This document shows positions 1 to 8,302 of a DNA stretch of 64,000 nt, piece by piece. Both the position numbers and the translations under genes were made by a program. The stretch is from Streptacidiphilus albus JL83 (GTDB lineage: Bacteria; Actinomycetota; Actinomycetes; Streptomycetales; Streptomycetaceae). The notes under the pieces were generated by a model that worked only from the letters and a program-made list of their open reading frames with translations, was not told the DNA's origin and made no database searches. The stretch covers positions 2,418,001 through 2,482,000 of the forward strand of contig NZ_JQML01000001.1 of NCBI RefSeq assembly GCF_000744705.1. The letters are read 5' to 3'. The first letter of the stretch is position 1; each line of letters begins with the position of its first letter.

Positions 1-590
1 GAATCGCCCTCTGCTTCGCGCTCCGAAGCGTTGGAAACGGTGCCTGTCATGTGCTCGGAGTCGGGCGCGGCCGCGAGATGAGACGGGAACGCCCCCGCGA
101 GTTGGTCAGCGACGAGACGCGCCTGGGTCGGCGTCAACCGCCGGCGTTCTGCGTGCAGGGCGGGGGCGAACTGGCGGACGTCCAGCCGCCACACCAGCCC
201 CCTGGCCTCGTTTGCGTCTGCTTCCTCGCAGATGTGGAGGGCCCGCACCGCAATCGGCGCCAAACCGAGTTCGCCGGCGGCGCGAGCGGCAGTCCGGGTA
301 GCCGCATCAAGACGACTGCTTTCGGCATCGGGCGCACCTCCGACTGCGATGACGAACGCGCCGCCCGGACCGACGAGCAACGCATCGGCCTGCAGGGCAG
401 AGGACCCTTGTTCGAGCCATCGGCGGTCAAGAAGCAGATGCCACTGTGTGCCGGCCAGGGTGAGGAGTTGCGTGATGGCCGAGAGTTGGAAGGACGTCGC
501 CGTCGGCCACTGGCTCCGGGCCATCTTTCGCGCTCCCGCGAAGACCCGATCCAGCTTCTGCTCCTGTGCCCGTCGGTCTTGCACACCCAC
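1..590 (-). CDS. NERD-like domain protein, truncated by window edge
   Basis: The minus frame is open from a GTG at 590 (alternative GTG at 584) to the left edge, with an in-frame TGA at 606-608 just upstream. The product begins VGVQDRRAQEQKLDRVFAGA. A central segment, WHLLLDRRW...ADALLVGPGGAFVI, resembles the core of nuclease-related (NERD) domains, where a buried Asp and the GPGG turn precede a catalytic strand. The usual downstream Lys motif is not obvious, because the sequence reads VGGAPDAESS there, so nuclease activity is doubtful. About 196 residues are visible and the C-terminus is outside the window. A TTGACA/TAGGAA promoter lies directly upstream. Overlapping frames on both strands were judged to be shadows because only this frame gives family-like sequence. 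Confidence 0.6.
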   Translation of the reverse strand, partial: MGVQDRRAQEQKLDRVFAGARKMARSQWPTATSFQLSAITQLLTLAGTQWHLLLDRRWLEQGSSALQADALLVGPGGAFVIAVGGAPDAESSRLDAATRTAARAAGELGLAPIAVRALHICEEADANEARGLVWRLDVRQFAPALHAERRRLTPTQARLVADQLAGAFPSHLAAAPDSEHMTGTVSNASEREAEGD

Positions 591-609
591 CCCCAGGGAA
601 TCTGTTCAG

Positions 610-637
610 TTCCTACGTACACATTGATACATGTCAA
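610..637 (-). promoter_or_regulatory. Vegetative-type promoter for the NERD-like gene
   Basis: On the minus strand TTGACA (632-637) is followed after 16 bases by TAGGAA (610-615), close to the Streptomyces housekeeping consensus. The start codon is about 20 bases further on, so the leader would be very short. The patch is noticeably AT-richer than its surroundings and contains the imperfect symmetry GTATCAATGTGTAC, which could be an operator. Confidence 0.45.
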
Positions 638-692
638 GTCATCAAATGTCGAAGTGGAATGAGGCGTTCGCAGGCACGACGCCCGGCCAACG

Positions 693-719
693 CCCAATGC
701 CGCGAAGCTTAAGTTGATC
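693..719 (+). repeat. IS4-family left terminal inverted repeat
   Basis: The repeat starts CCCAATGCC and ends GAAGCTTAAGTTGATC. It matches the right end with 26 of 27 identical bases; the mismatch is G versus A at the tenth position. Confidence 0.85.
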
Positions 720-792
720 AAGGAGTGGTTCGCCGGGGAGCTGCCCGGTGCGCTGCTCAACGTCCCGTCAGTCGTGCGGCTAGGGTTGCCGC

Positions 793-2263
793 ATGGTTCA
801 GGGGTCCGTCGAATCGGATGGTCCGGTCGCGCGACCGGACCAGGTGTCGTTGGGAGTCTTGGTTGCGGCGGTGCCGCGATTCAAGGTCGATGAGGCCGCA
901 GCGGTGTGCGGGGTGGCCGAGCAGCGTCGAGGGGGCAAACTCCCTCCGCACGTGACCGCCTATCTGACGATGGCGCTGTGCCTGTTCTCTGACGACGCGG
1001 CCGAGGAGGTCGCGCAGAAGGTCACCGGATCGCTGTCGCAGTTCGGCGTGTGGGACGCCGCGTGGGAACCGCCGACGTCGTCGGGGATCACCCAGGCGCG
1101 CAAGCGGCTGGGCCGGGATGTGCTGCGCGAGACGTTCTACCGGGTGGCAGAGCCGGTGGCCACCAGTGAGACCCGGGGCGCGTGGCTGCGCGGATGGCGC
1201 CTGATGGCCATCGACGGTTTCGACCTCGACCTTCCCGACTCGGCCGAGAACGCAGCCGAGTTCGGTTACGCCGGCAACGACCAGTCCCGCTCCGCGTTCC
1301 CCAAGGCCCGGGTGGTGGCCGTCGTCGAGTGTGGTTCGCACGCCTTCGTCGACGCCGAGGTCGGCCCGTGGAACCGCAGCGAGAAGGCGATGGCGGCGTC
1401 GCTACTGCCCTCGATCTCCACTGACTGGCTGCTGCTGGCCGATCGGGGCTTCTACAGCTTCGCCGCGTTCAGCGCCGCTGCCCAGACCGGGGCGGCGCTG
1501 TGCTGGCGGGCACCGACGCAGCTGTCGCTGCCGGTCCTGAAGGTCCTGTCCGATGGTACGTATCTGTCGGCCCTGGTTGATCCGCGCCTGCGCGGCCGGC
1601 AGCGGGAGGAACTGCTGCAGGAGGCGAAATCCGGTGCGAAGCCGGACCCGGCCGCCGCCCACGTGGTGCGGATCGTGGAGTACGACGTCCCCGACCGCGA
1701 CGGCGGGGAGCTGATCTGTCTGATCACTACGGTCACCGAGCCGGAGGACGCGACCGCCGCTGAACTGGCGGCTGCCTATCACCAGCGGTGGGAGGAGGAA
1801 GCCGCGAACGGCCAGCTGAAGACGGTTCTGCGCGGCCCTGGGAAGGTACTTCGGTCCAAGAGCCCGGACCTGGTCCACCAGGAGATCTGGGCCTACCTGC
1901 TGGTCCACTACGCGATCAACTCCCTGATCTGCCAAGCCGCGACCGGTGCCGACATCGACCCGGACCGGATCAGCTTCCTCAGGACCCTCAACATCGTCCG
2001 CCGCACCGCCACCGGGACGGCGGCCTTTCCCCCCTGAACGCTGGGAAGCGGTCAAGGCGGATGTTCTCGCCACGCTTGCCGCGCGCCGAAACTGCAACCC
2101 AGCGCGCCGCCACCGCTCCTACCCACGTGTGGTCAAGCGCGCCCGCCACAACTCCTACCGGGTGAAGAGGACTTCGGATGCAGGCACCCGACACGCGGGG
2201 CCACCGAGCCTGAAGTTCGCCTCACTCGGGACCGCACCGCCCGCCACTCCAAGATCAACTTAA
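793..2263 (+). pseudogene. IS4-family transposase, frameshifted at a C6 run
   Basis: The ORF starting at ATG 793 encodes 414 residues with an IS4 N-terminal region and a DDE core. The visible catalytic signatures are MAIDGFD (first Asp), LLLADRGFYSF (second Asp) and the Y-(2)-R-(3)-E-(6)-K signature YHQRWEEEAANGQLK. It terminates at TGA 2035-2037, right after the run CCCCCC at 2029-2034. The family's conserved tail (FPPERW..., then RRHRSYPRVVKRARHNSYRVKR) continues in the +1 frame to a stop at 2261-2263. Removing a single C restores a protein of about 490 residues, so either one base was inserted (mutation or sequencing error) or ribosomal slippage is used. Homopolymer error or decay is the simplest reading, because IS4 elements do not usually need frameshifting. 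Confidence 0.85.
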
Positions 2264-2279
2264 GCTTCGTGGCATTGGG
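2253..2279 (-). repeat. IS4-family right terminal inverted repeat
   Basis: This is the right end of the element, complementary to 693-719 with one mismatch. The transposase C-terminal frame reads into it and stops about 10 bases inside it, as is common in compact insertion sequences. Confidence 0.85.
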
Positions 2280-2363
2280 CCAACGCCTAGCCCGTGGAGG
2301 AAATGACGGAAGCGGCCATGTGTCGACTCTCTCATGATCCTTGGATAGCGCCCATGCGCACGG

Positions 2364-2438
2364 AACTACGTCTTCGGCATCGCCCAAATGGTCTCGCTCC
2401 AGGGCAGCACCGGCATCTATATGCAGTACGCCCATGGC
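2364..2438 (+). pseudogene. Arginyl-tRNA synthetase-like fragment
   Basis: Twenty-five codons read NYVFGIAQMVSLQGSTGIY followed by MQYAHG. This resembles the conserved ArgRS catalytic segment that reads roughly YVFD-DRM-LQGNTG-YLQYAHAR. No more ArgRS sequence is visible on either side, and an in-frame stop lies at 2346. It is therefore an isolated relic, probably left by illegitimate recombination. Identification rests on one motif only. Confidence 0.5.
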
Positions 2439-2719
2439 CTTCTACGGCATTGAGGTCGTCCAGCTGGTGGAGGCGGGCTTCATCAAACCAGGGGCCAGCA
2501 GCAACCCTGGCAAGACGAAGTCCGACATGCTCGCCGTAGTCTTGGCGGATGGGCGGATCCGCACCGCAGATGGCCAGGTCTTCAATGCTCTCTCCGGCTG
2601 GCGCCCATGTGAAGGGCACCAAGGCCAGCCCAGGCTGGGACTTCTGGCATATCGAGCGGGATGACGTCCTCGTCCCGCTCAGGGATTTGCGCGACGAATT
2701 CGTACGGGCGCGCCGCTGA
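2434..2719 (+). pseudogene. RAMA-domain remnant with one frameshift
   Basis: The first part reads GIEVVQLVEAGFIKPG, then MLAVVLADGRIRTADGQVF. After a +1 shift near 2590-2597 it continues AGAHVKGTKASPGWDFWHIE and ends RDEFVRARR at TGA 2717-2719. This order (a hydrophobic 'LIEAG' helix, an 'ADGRI' hairpin, then GWxFW) matches RAMA domains, which accompany DNA adenine methylases and restriction enzymes. Only the terminal domain remains and it is out of frame, so it is not functional. It may mark a former restriction-modification gene at this site. Confidence 0.6.
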
Positions 2720-2802
2720 TTGCCGAGGCCGGGTCTCTGCCCGAGACGATCGGCATGGAGCGGCTGCACTCCTCCCAAGCCTTCGACTCCCTCCGGCAGT
2801 GT

Positions 2803-2987
2803 CGGTAACGGGTGAAATGAGGTTCTGGATCAAGCTGCTGAAGCGGCAGGTGTTCGGTCGGGGCGACGTGGATCTCCTGCGCATCCTTCTGGCCCGTTGA
2901 CCCGCTTCCCGGACACCCCGCGCCGCCGGCGACCCTCCGCCGGCCCTGCACCAAAAGTGACCCAGAACCTCATTTCACCCGTTACCG
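2803..2987. mobile_element. MITE-like element with perfect 26-bp inverted repeats
   Basis: Bases 2803-2828 and 2962-2987 are perfect inverted repeats, beginning CGGTAACGGGTG and ending GAGGTTCTGG on the left. They enclose 133 bp. The interior encodes IKLLKRQVFGRGDVDLL...LLAR followed by TGA at 2898-2900, which resembles the extreme C-terminus of ISL3-family transposases. The element therefore looks like an internal-deletion derivative of an ISL3-type insertion sequence, mobilisable only in trans. I found no convincing 8-bp target duplication. Confidence 0.65.
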
Positions 2988-3321
2988 CCGTCGATGGCGG
3001 TCGGGTCATCGCCATCGACGACAGGAGCCCCGGCCGAGATCCGGGAACGTGCCGTGCGCCTGGCGGCCGGGGCACTGAACCGCTCAGCTCTCGGCCTGGA
3101 GTGGTCGACTTGTCGACTGGAGGCTGCGCTACCTGATCGACTTCGGGCATTGCGGCCTCCGGAGGGATCCCCGCCGATCATGCGACCGGGCCCTTGCCGG
3201 GCCGGACCACCGCACGAGTCTCTGATGTACCGTCAAAAGTCATGCCCAGAGGGAACAACCTCTGACGGTGGGACGTCCTAGAGTGTGGCTGTCCTTCTGC
3301 AGGCTGACGATTGGTGGTGCC
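2988..3321. other. Degenerate stretch upstream of the caspase operon
   Basis: No convincing gene is present. One plus-frame piece reads APAEIRERAVRLAAGAL, reminiscent of the N-terminus of IS3-type OrfA proteins, but it is too short and unsupported to call. CAGAGG at 3247-3252 and CCTCTG at 3259-3264 form a short hairpin or operator. The promoter of the following operon should lie between here and 3320, but I cannot point to a clear -35/-10 pair. Confidence 0.4.
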
Positions 3322-3681
3322 GTGAACTCTGTGCTGCATGTCGAGGGCAGGAGCCCCGACGCCCTTACAGAGCTGCGTTCCTGGCTGTCCGACGAGGACA
3401 CGCTGCGCGGCAGGGTGCAGGTGGTGCCGCCCGCATCACAGCCCGGGCAGCTGGGATCCTGGGCAGACACCCTGGTCGTGGCCGTGGGGGCGGGCGGGGC
3501 GCTGACCACGCTCGCCCGCTCGCTCACGGTGTTCCTGGGCCGCCCGCGCGCCACCGCGGTCAAGGTCACTACCGTGGCGCCGGACGGCACCCGGACCGAG
3601 GTGACCGCCGACCACGTCCGCAAGTCCGACGTCGAGTCGCTACTCCGAATCGCCCTGCACGACCAGGAGACTGCCGACTGA
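3322..3681 (+). CDS. EACC1-like effector-associated protein
   Basis: The product is 119 residues from GTG 3322; an upstream start at 3268 is possible but would add unfamiliar sequence. It has the layout of the 'effector-associated constant component 1' family: an N-terminal LHVEGRSPDALTELRSWL strand-helix, a central WADTLVVAVGAGGALTTLARSL amphipathic helix, and a C-terminal beta unit, VKVTTVAPDGTRTEVTADHV. EACC1 proteins are known from computational work on NTPase- and protease-based biological-conflict systems and are thought to be constant partners of variable effectors. It lies 2 bp before the caspase gene and is certainly co-transcribed with it. Its molecular role is unproven. Confidence 0.75.
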   Translation: MNSVLHVEGRSPDALTELRSWLSDEDTLRGRVQVVPPASQPGQLGSWADTLVVAVGAGGALTTLARSLTVFLGRPRATAVKVTTVAPDGTRTEVTADHVRKSDVESLLRIALHDQETAD

Positions 3682-3683
3682 CG

Positions 3684-5630
3684 ATGTTCCGACTTCCAGA
3701 CGCCTCGCACTCCCGGGCGGTTCTGATTGGGACGGCCCGGTACGCTGAGCAGACCGGGCTGTCGTCCGTGCCCGCGGTCGCGAACAACGTGCACGACTTC
3801 CGGGAAGTCCTCCTTGAGGGACAACCCGGGGCCTTCGCTGCCGAGCACACCACCGTGGTGGTGGACCCGAAGCAGCCCAGCGAGCTTGGCCTCCCGCTGA
3901 TCTCCGCAGCCAGGGCAGCCCAGGACGTCCTGCTGGTGTACTACTCCGGGCACGGGCTGATCGGCGCCCAGCAAGCGGAGCTCTACCTCGCGATGTCGGA
4001 GACCGACCAGGACCTGCCCTCGCTGACAGCCTGTCCGCTCTCGGTGATCCGCGAGGCGTTCCGCAACAGCCCTGCTCGGATACGGGTGCTCATCCTCGAT
4101 TGCTGCTTCTCCGGACGGGCGGTCGTCGGTGGTCTCGCGGGGGGACCGTCGCCGATCACGGAGCAGTTGGAGATCGCCGGCGCGTACACACTGGTCTCCT
4201 CACCGCCCAACGAACCGTCACACTTCGAGGAGGGCAAGCGACACACCGCCTTCACCGGCGAGTTGCTCCGGGCGCTGCGCCACGGCTTCGACGGGGCGGG
4301 CTTCGACGGAGTGACCCTCGGTGCGCTCTATCCGCACCTGCGAGACCGGTTGCGTGAGCAGGGCCGACCGGAGCCACAGCAGTGCGGGACCAACAACGCG
4401 GCCAACCTGATTCTCAGCCGACCCCGGAACCGCCGACCGGTCGGCGAGAAGGGCGAGGAGGGCCGGTCACGACCGGACACGGACCGTGAGCGTCTGCAGG
4501 CTCGCCGTGAGGAGGGTCGGCGAGTGGGCCAGGGCGGGGAGGCACATCGGGCCGCCACCATCCTGGGCGAGGTGTTGGTCGAGATGGCCGACCTGCTGGG
4601 CGCGGACGATCGGGTCACGCTGGCCGGGCGGATCGAGCACGCGCAGTGGGTCGGGCAGTCCGGGCGGCCCGGCGACGCCCTGGAGCTGTCCGCCTCCGCG
4701 ATCGGCGAGATGGCCAGGATCCTCGGCTCGGACGACCGGGTCACCCTGGCAGGGCGTGCTCAACTGGCCCACTGGACCGGTGCGGTCGGTCGCCCCGTAG
4801 AGGCTACGATCCTCGCTCAGCGGGTCGTCGCGGACCTGAACCGTGTCTTCGGTCCCGACGACCGGGAGACTCTGCTCGGGCGCGGTCAGGTGGCGCACTG
4901 GACCGGTGTCTCGGGTGACACCGCTTCGGCCGCCGAGCAGAGCGGGGGTCTCATCGGCGACCTCTCCCGAGCGCTGGGAGCCGACGATCGGGAGACGCTG
5001 GTCGGCCGGATCAATCACGCGCAGTGGACTGGCAAGTCCGGCGAGACCCGTCGGGCCGTCCGGCTCTACCGGGGACTCGTCCCCGACCTGCACTGGATCT
5101 TCGGCGCCGAGGACCTGTACACCGTGGTCGGCCGCTCCCGGTTGGGGCAGTGGACCGGCATCGGCGGAGCGCCGAAGCGGGCCCGCGACCTCTTTGGCGC
5201 CGTTGTGCCGGACCTGAGCCGCGTGGCCGGCCGTGACGCCACTGAGACCCTGTTGGCGCGCAGCCAGCACGCCCACTGGACCGCCGAGTCCGGAGATGTC
5301 GGCACCGCAGTCCGGCTCCTGCGCGACCTGGTGGAGGATCTCTCCTGGATACTCGGTGATCACGACCAGGTGACCCTGGTGAACCGCGCTCGCCTGGCTC
5401 ACTGGACCGCCGTCGACGGGGACGTGCGGGCCGCCATCCGTACCTACGCCGAGGCCCTGCCGGAGCTGCGCCGGCTGTTGGGACCGGATCACGTCGAGGT
5501 CCGGGCCAACGAGACGCTCCTTGCCGAATGGCGCCGCCGGGCCGACACCCGCTACACGGCGGAGATCTTCTACGGTCCGGCGCGGCCGCAGAGCCGTTCC
5601 GGACCTCCGTTCCTGAGGAGACGAGAATGA
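3684..5630 (+). CDS. Caspase-fold protease with C-terminal TPR-like repeats
   Basis: ATG 3684 gives 648 residues. Residues 10-240 form a caspase-like peptidase (C14 superfamily). The catalytic His is in VYYSGHG (His90) and the Cys in LILDCCFSG (Cys141 by alignment with the family DACxSG motif). After a charged linker (about 255-295), eight units of about 42 residues follow, seven of them clear, each with a core like DDRETLLGRGQVAHWTG. They resemble TPR arrays used for protein binding and sensing. There is no signal peptide or membrane segment, so it should be cytoplasmic. The stop overlaps the start of the kinase gene (ATGA). I infer a protease effector or executor whose repeat domain senses a trigger or docks EACC1 or the kinase. 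An annotation starting far upstream in this frame would include non-family sequence. Confidence 0.85.
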   Translation: MFRLPDASHSRAVLIGTARYAEQTGLSSVPAVANNVHDFREVLLEGQPGAFAAEHTTVVVDPKQPSELGLPLISAARAAQDVLLVYYSGHGLIGAQQAELYLAMSETDQDLPSLTACPLSVIREAFRNSPARIRVLILDCCFSGRAVVGGLAGGPSPITEQLEIAGAYTLVSSPPNEPSHFEEGKRHTAFTGELLRALRHGFDGAGFDGVTLGALYPHLRDRLREQGRPEPQQCGTNNAANLILSRPRNRRPVGEKGEEGRSRPDTDRERLQARREEGRRVGQGGEAHRAATILGEVLVEMADLLGADDRVTLAGRIEHAQWVGQSGRPGDALELSASAIGEMARILGSDDRVTLAGRAQLAHWTGAVGRPVEATILAQRVVADLNRVFGPDDRETLLGRGQVAHWTGVSGDTASAAEQSGGLIGDLSRALGADDRETLVGRINHAQWTGKSGETRRAVRLYRGLVPDLHWIFGAEDLYTVVGRSRLGQWTGIGGAPKRARDLFGAVVPDLSRVAGRDATETLLARSQHAHWTAESGDVGTAVRLLRDLVEDLSWILGDHDQVTLVNRARLAHWTAVDGDVRAAIRTYAEALPELRRLLGPDHVEVRANETLLAEWRRRADTRYTAEIFYGPARPQSRSGPPFLRRRE

Positions 5631-7060
5631 CCGACTCGGCCGGCACGACACCGCAGAGCGGGCTATCGCCCCTCCTGCCCGGGGATCCCGAACACGTCGG
5701 CCCCTACCGTCTGCTCGGCCGACTCGGCGAGGGCGGCATGGGCATCGTCTACCTGGGCCGTGGGGCCAGCGGGCGGTCCGTCGCCGTCAAGGTGTTGCAT
5801 CCGGACCAGGTGCGGGACCGCGAGGCGCGGGAACGGTTCCAGCGCGAGGTCCGCCTCGCCACCCGCGTGGCGGACGCGTTCACGGCCCCCGTCCTGGACT
5901 CCGGGGAGGACGGCGACCGGGTTTGGATGGTTACCTCCTTCATCCCCGGCCTTTCCCTCCAGCAGAGCGTCCGGGACTACGGCCCGCTCCCGCCGGACTC
6001 GCTCCGGACTCTCTGGTACGGGCTGTTGCAGGCACTGCGCTCCGTCCACGAGGCCGGCGTGGTGCACCGTGACATCAAGCCCTCCAACGTCCTGCTCACG
6101 ACCCAAGGACCCCGCCTGATCGACTTCGGCATCTCGATGCTGACCGACACGGCCACCACCAACATAACCGCGACCGGCCACCTTGTGGGCACACCCAGCT
6201 ACATGTCGCCTGAGCACGTCCAGGGGCAACTGGTGGGGCCTCCTGCCGACGTCTTCGCCCTCGGATCGGTGATGGTCTTCGCAGCGTCCGGCCAGGCGCC
6301 CTTCCAGGGCTCCGGCCTGGTCCAGGTCATCTTCGATGTGGTGAACGGCGAGCCGCAGTTGTCCGGTCTCCCCGACGATCTGGCGGCCGTCGTCCGAACC
6401 TGCCTCCACAAGGACCCCTCCTATCGCCCGCGCGCTGCGGAGATGATGGGTCAATTCCCGGTGGCGGACATCACCCGGGCCAAGAGTCAGATGGAACAGG
6501 GGAGTTGGCTCCCCGCCGCCATCGCGCGCGCCTCGCTGACCCGCGCCCAGTCGGTCCTCGACCTCGACGAGCCGTACACCTCGACGACCCGGTTGCGCCC
6601 CCCACCCACGGCACATGAGACGTCCCCATCTGTCGTGACCGAAGAGCAAACGGCCGTACCGGAGCCTCCCGACGGGGAAGCTGCAATGATCCAGGCGCCC
6701 GAGGACGCGGTGCCGGACGGCTGTCGGCCACCGGTACCGCCGACCAACCCGTGGCGCCTGCCGTCGCCCTCGACCAAACTGTCGGAGGAGCCACCCGCGG
6801 CACTCGGTCTACCGTCCTCTCCTCTGCCGCCGGCCCCACCGAACCCGCCGGCGAACGGGCCTGCGCCAGCAGTCCCGTTCGCGCAGCCCCGGGCGACGGC
6901 GTGGCCGGCGGGGGACGACGGGGACGGAGATTCGGAGGGTGCTGACCCGACGGTGCGGCCCACCACGGCAATTCTCGGGGCGGATCTGCCGCCACCGCCC
7001 AAGCTAGGGGCCCGCCCTGGATGGCGACGCCGACTCGGCCCGCGTCGCGAGGGCAGGTAG
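5627..7060 (+). CDS. Hanks-type serine/threonine protein kinase
   Basis: The product is 477 residues, starting at the ATG that overlaps the caspase stop. The kinase domain is complete: the glycine loop GRLGEGGMGIVY (31-42), Lys55 in VAVKV, the catalytic HRDIKPSN (147-154), DFG (166-168) and an activation segment ending in GTPSYMSPEH. After residue about 290 the protein is a low-complexity Pro/Ala-rich tail of roughly 180 residues. No transmembrane helix or PASTA domain is present, unlike PknB-type kinases, so it is a soluble kinase. Translational coupling to the caspase suggests that it phosphorylates the protease, EACC1 or a shared target and regulates their activation. Confidence 0.9.
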   Translation: MTDSAGTTPQSGLSPLLPGDPEHVGPYRLLGRLGEGGMGIVYLGRGASGRSVAVKVLHPDQVRDREARERFQREVRLATRVADAFTAPVLDSGEDGDRVWMVTSFIPGLSLQQSVRDYGPLPPDSLRTLWYGLLQALRSVHEAGVVHRDIKPSNVLLTTQGPRLIDFGISMLTDTATTNITATGHLVGTPSYMSPEHVQGQLVGPPADVFALGSVMVFAASGQAPFQGSGLVQVIFDVVNGEPQLSGLPDDLAAVVRTCLHKDPSYRPRAAEMMGQFPVADITRAKSQMEQGSWLPAAIARASLTRAQSVLDLDEPYTSTTRLRPPPTAHETSPSVVTEEQTAVPEPPDGEAAMIQAPEDAVPDGCRPPVPPTNPWRLPSPSTKLSEEPPAALGLPSSPLPPAPPNPPANGPAPAVPFAQPRATAWPAGDDGDGDSEGADPTVRPTTAILGADLPPPPKLGARPGWRRRLGPRREGR

Positions 7061-7173
7061 CCGGGGCACAGGGCACTCTGTCCCGGGACTCACGGGAAAC
7101 TGCAGGCAGGCGAAGGCGGTCCCACGCCGGGCCGACGGCTTCGACGGGGTGTTCGTGCAGGCACAGTACAGGC

Positions 7174-7583
7174 GGCGGACGAGTCGGCCTGTACGCCGGG
7201 TTCTGTCTCGCGTGGACCTTGCGGTCCGCGCGGAGGCGGTCATCCATCTACGGCTGCCGTTGCCGACAGCCTCTAGCGGTCTACCCGCTGGCTCGGGCGG
7301 GCAGCCCTCGAACGCCAGCGCAGGACGTCAACCGACGTCCCCTCTTGACCTTGCTCCAGGTGGGGTTTACCTAGCTGCCCAGGTCACCCTGGGCACTGGT
7401 GGTCTCTTACACCACCGTTTCACCCTTACCGGAGGTTGCCCTCCGGCGGTCTGTTTTCTGTGGCACTTTCCCGCGGGTCACCCCGGGTGGGCGTTACCCA
7501 CCACCCTGCCGTATGGAGCCCGGACGTTCCTCGGTGCACCCCGTGAGGAATGCAACGCGACCGCCCGGCCGACTCGTCCGCCG
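7174..7583 (-). ncRNA. rnpB: RNase P RNA (bacterial type A)
   Basis: Read on the minus strand the sequence has the hallmark RNase P conserved regions: GAGGAACGTCCGGGCTCC near the 5' end, GACAGAACCCGGCGTACAGG near the 3' end, AAGGGTGAAACGGTGGTGTA, and the GGTAAACCCCACC element. The ends pair with each other (GGCGGACGAGTCGGCC at the 5' end with GGCCGACTCGTCCGCC at the 3' end) to form helix P1, which fixes the limits to within a few bases. The RNA is the catalytic subunit that matures the 5' ends of tRNAs. ORFs drawn across this stretch are spurious. Confidence 0.97.
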
Positions 7584-7720
7584 TGTGGACCATGCTACCG
7601 GCAGCGGGAGGGTCATCCGAACGGCGCAACCCCGGTCCGGGTCAATCGTTGAACGGTACAGTCGGCCTCGGACGACCTGCGACCCGTCGAGACCGGTTCC
7701 CCCGGGAAGGAGTACTCATC

Positions 7721-8284
7721 ATGACGATCCAGCACGATGTGTTCACCTACGACGAACTGCTCCAGGTGCTTGAGGATCTGGAGACTCCCCCGGGCTTCAA
7801 GTCCGAACTCGTCCACGGGGAGATCGTCCTGTCGCCGCAAGGAGAAGAACACAGCGAGATCATTCTCGCCGGGCAGGAGGCCGCACGTGCCGCTGGGCTG
7901 CCGCGGTGGCGAGCCACGTCGGACGTGCTGTCGCCGTTCCCTGAGCATCGGCACGGGTTCTGCCCGGATGTGGCGATCCTGCGGGCCGGCGCCACTCGCG
8001 GCGAGAGGCCGCGGCTGCCTGCGGACATCGCGGCCGTGATCGAAGTGGTCTCCGGGGATCTCGGAGCCAATGACTACGGCGTCAAGGTGCTGGAATATGC
8101 GGCAGCAGGGATCGAGGCGTACCTCATCGCCGATCCGCGTCTGGGCCGATGCACCCTCTACACGGGTCCGGTGGACGGACGGTACCGCGAGCCGGAGGTC
8201 CTCGCGTTCGGTGCCGTGGTCCGCTTCACTGCCGACGGTACGGAGTTCGTGCTGGACACCGGCGACTGGCCGCGCACGGGCTGA
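7721..8284 (+). CDS. Uma2/DUF820 family putative endonuclease
   Basis: The product is 187 residues from ATG 7721, preceded by GAAGGAG. It has the PD-(D/E)xK-like layout of the Uma2 family: FCPDVAILRAG supplies the Asp, AAVIEVVSGD the Glu, and DYGVKVLEYAAAGIEAYLI the helix that carries the conserved Lys and Tyr. The family is common and multi-copy in streptomycetes and cyanobacteria, and its biological role is unsettled. The gene stands alone, between rnpB and a convergent exoribonuclease gene only 18 bp away. Confidence 0.85.
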   Translation: MTIQHDVFTYDELLQVLEDLETPPGFKSELVHGEIVLSPQGEEHSEIILAGQEAARAAGLPRWRATSDVLSPFPEHRHGFCPDVAILRAGATRGERPRLPADIAAVIEVVSGDLGANDYGVKVLEYAAAGIEAYLIADPRLGRCTLYTGPVDGRYREPEVLAFGAVVRFTADGTEFVLDTGDWPRTG

Positions 8285-8302
8285 CCGCAAGCACGGCCGG
8301 GC

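Larger units (their letters stand above)
693..2279 (+). mobile_element. IS4-family insertion sequence, about 1.59 kb
   Basis: The element is delimited by 27-bp terminal inverted repeats (693-719 and 2253-2279) that differ at one base. The hexamer CCAACG flanks it on both sides (687-692 and 2280-2285) and is a plausible target duplication, although the exact boundary is ambiguous by one base. It carries one DDE transposase gene, which is frameshifted near its 3' end. Intact ends with a clean flanking repeat suggest a recent insertion. It sits at the border between the NERD-like gene and a region of gene debris. Confidence 0.85.

Noticed and set aside
3222..3236. CTGATGTACCGTCAA as a copy of the CTGACG palindrome ahead of the caspase operon
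   Set aside because: It has mismatches in the core and lies in degenerate sequence with no link to lipid genes, so a chance match is more likely.
2988..3240. IS3-type orfA gene
   Set aside because: Only a short EIRERAVRL-like stretch is present, with no helix-turn-helix, partner orfB or inverted repeats.
7174..7583. Several ORFs on both strands within rnpB
   Set aside because: The RNase P RNA secondary-structure and sequence signatures explain the region; the ORFs have no protein-family similarity.
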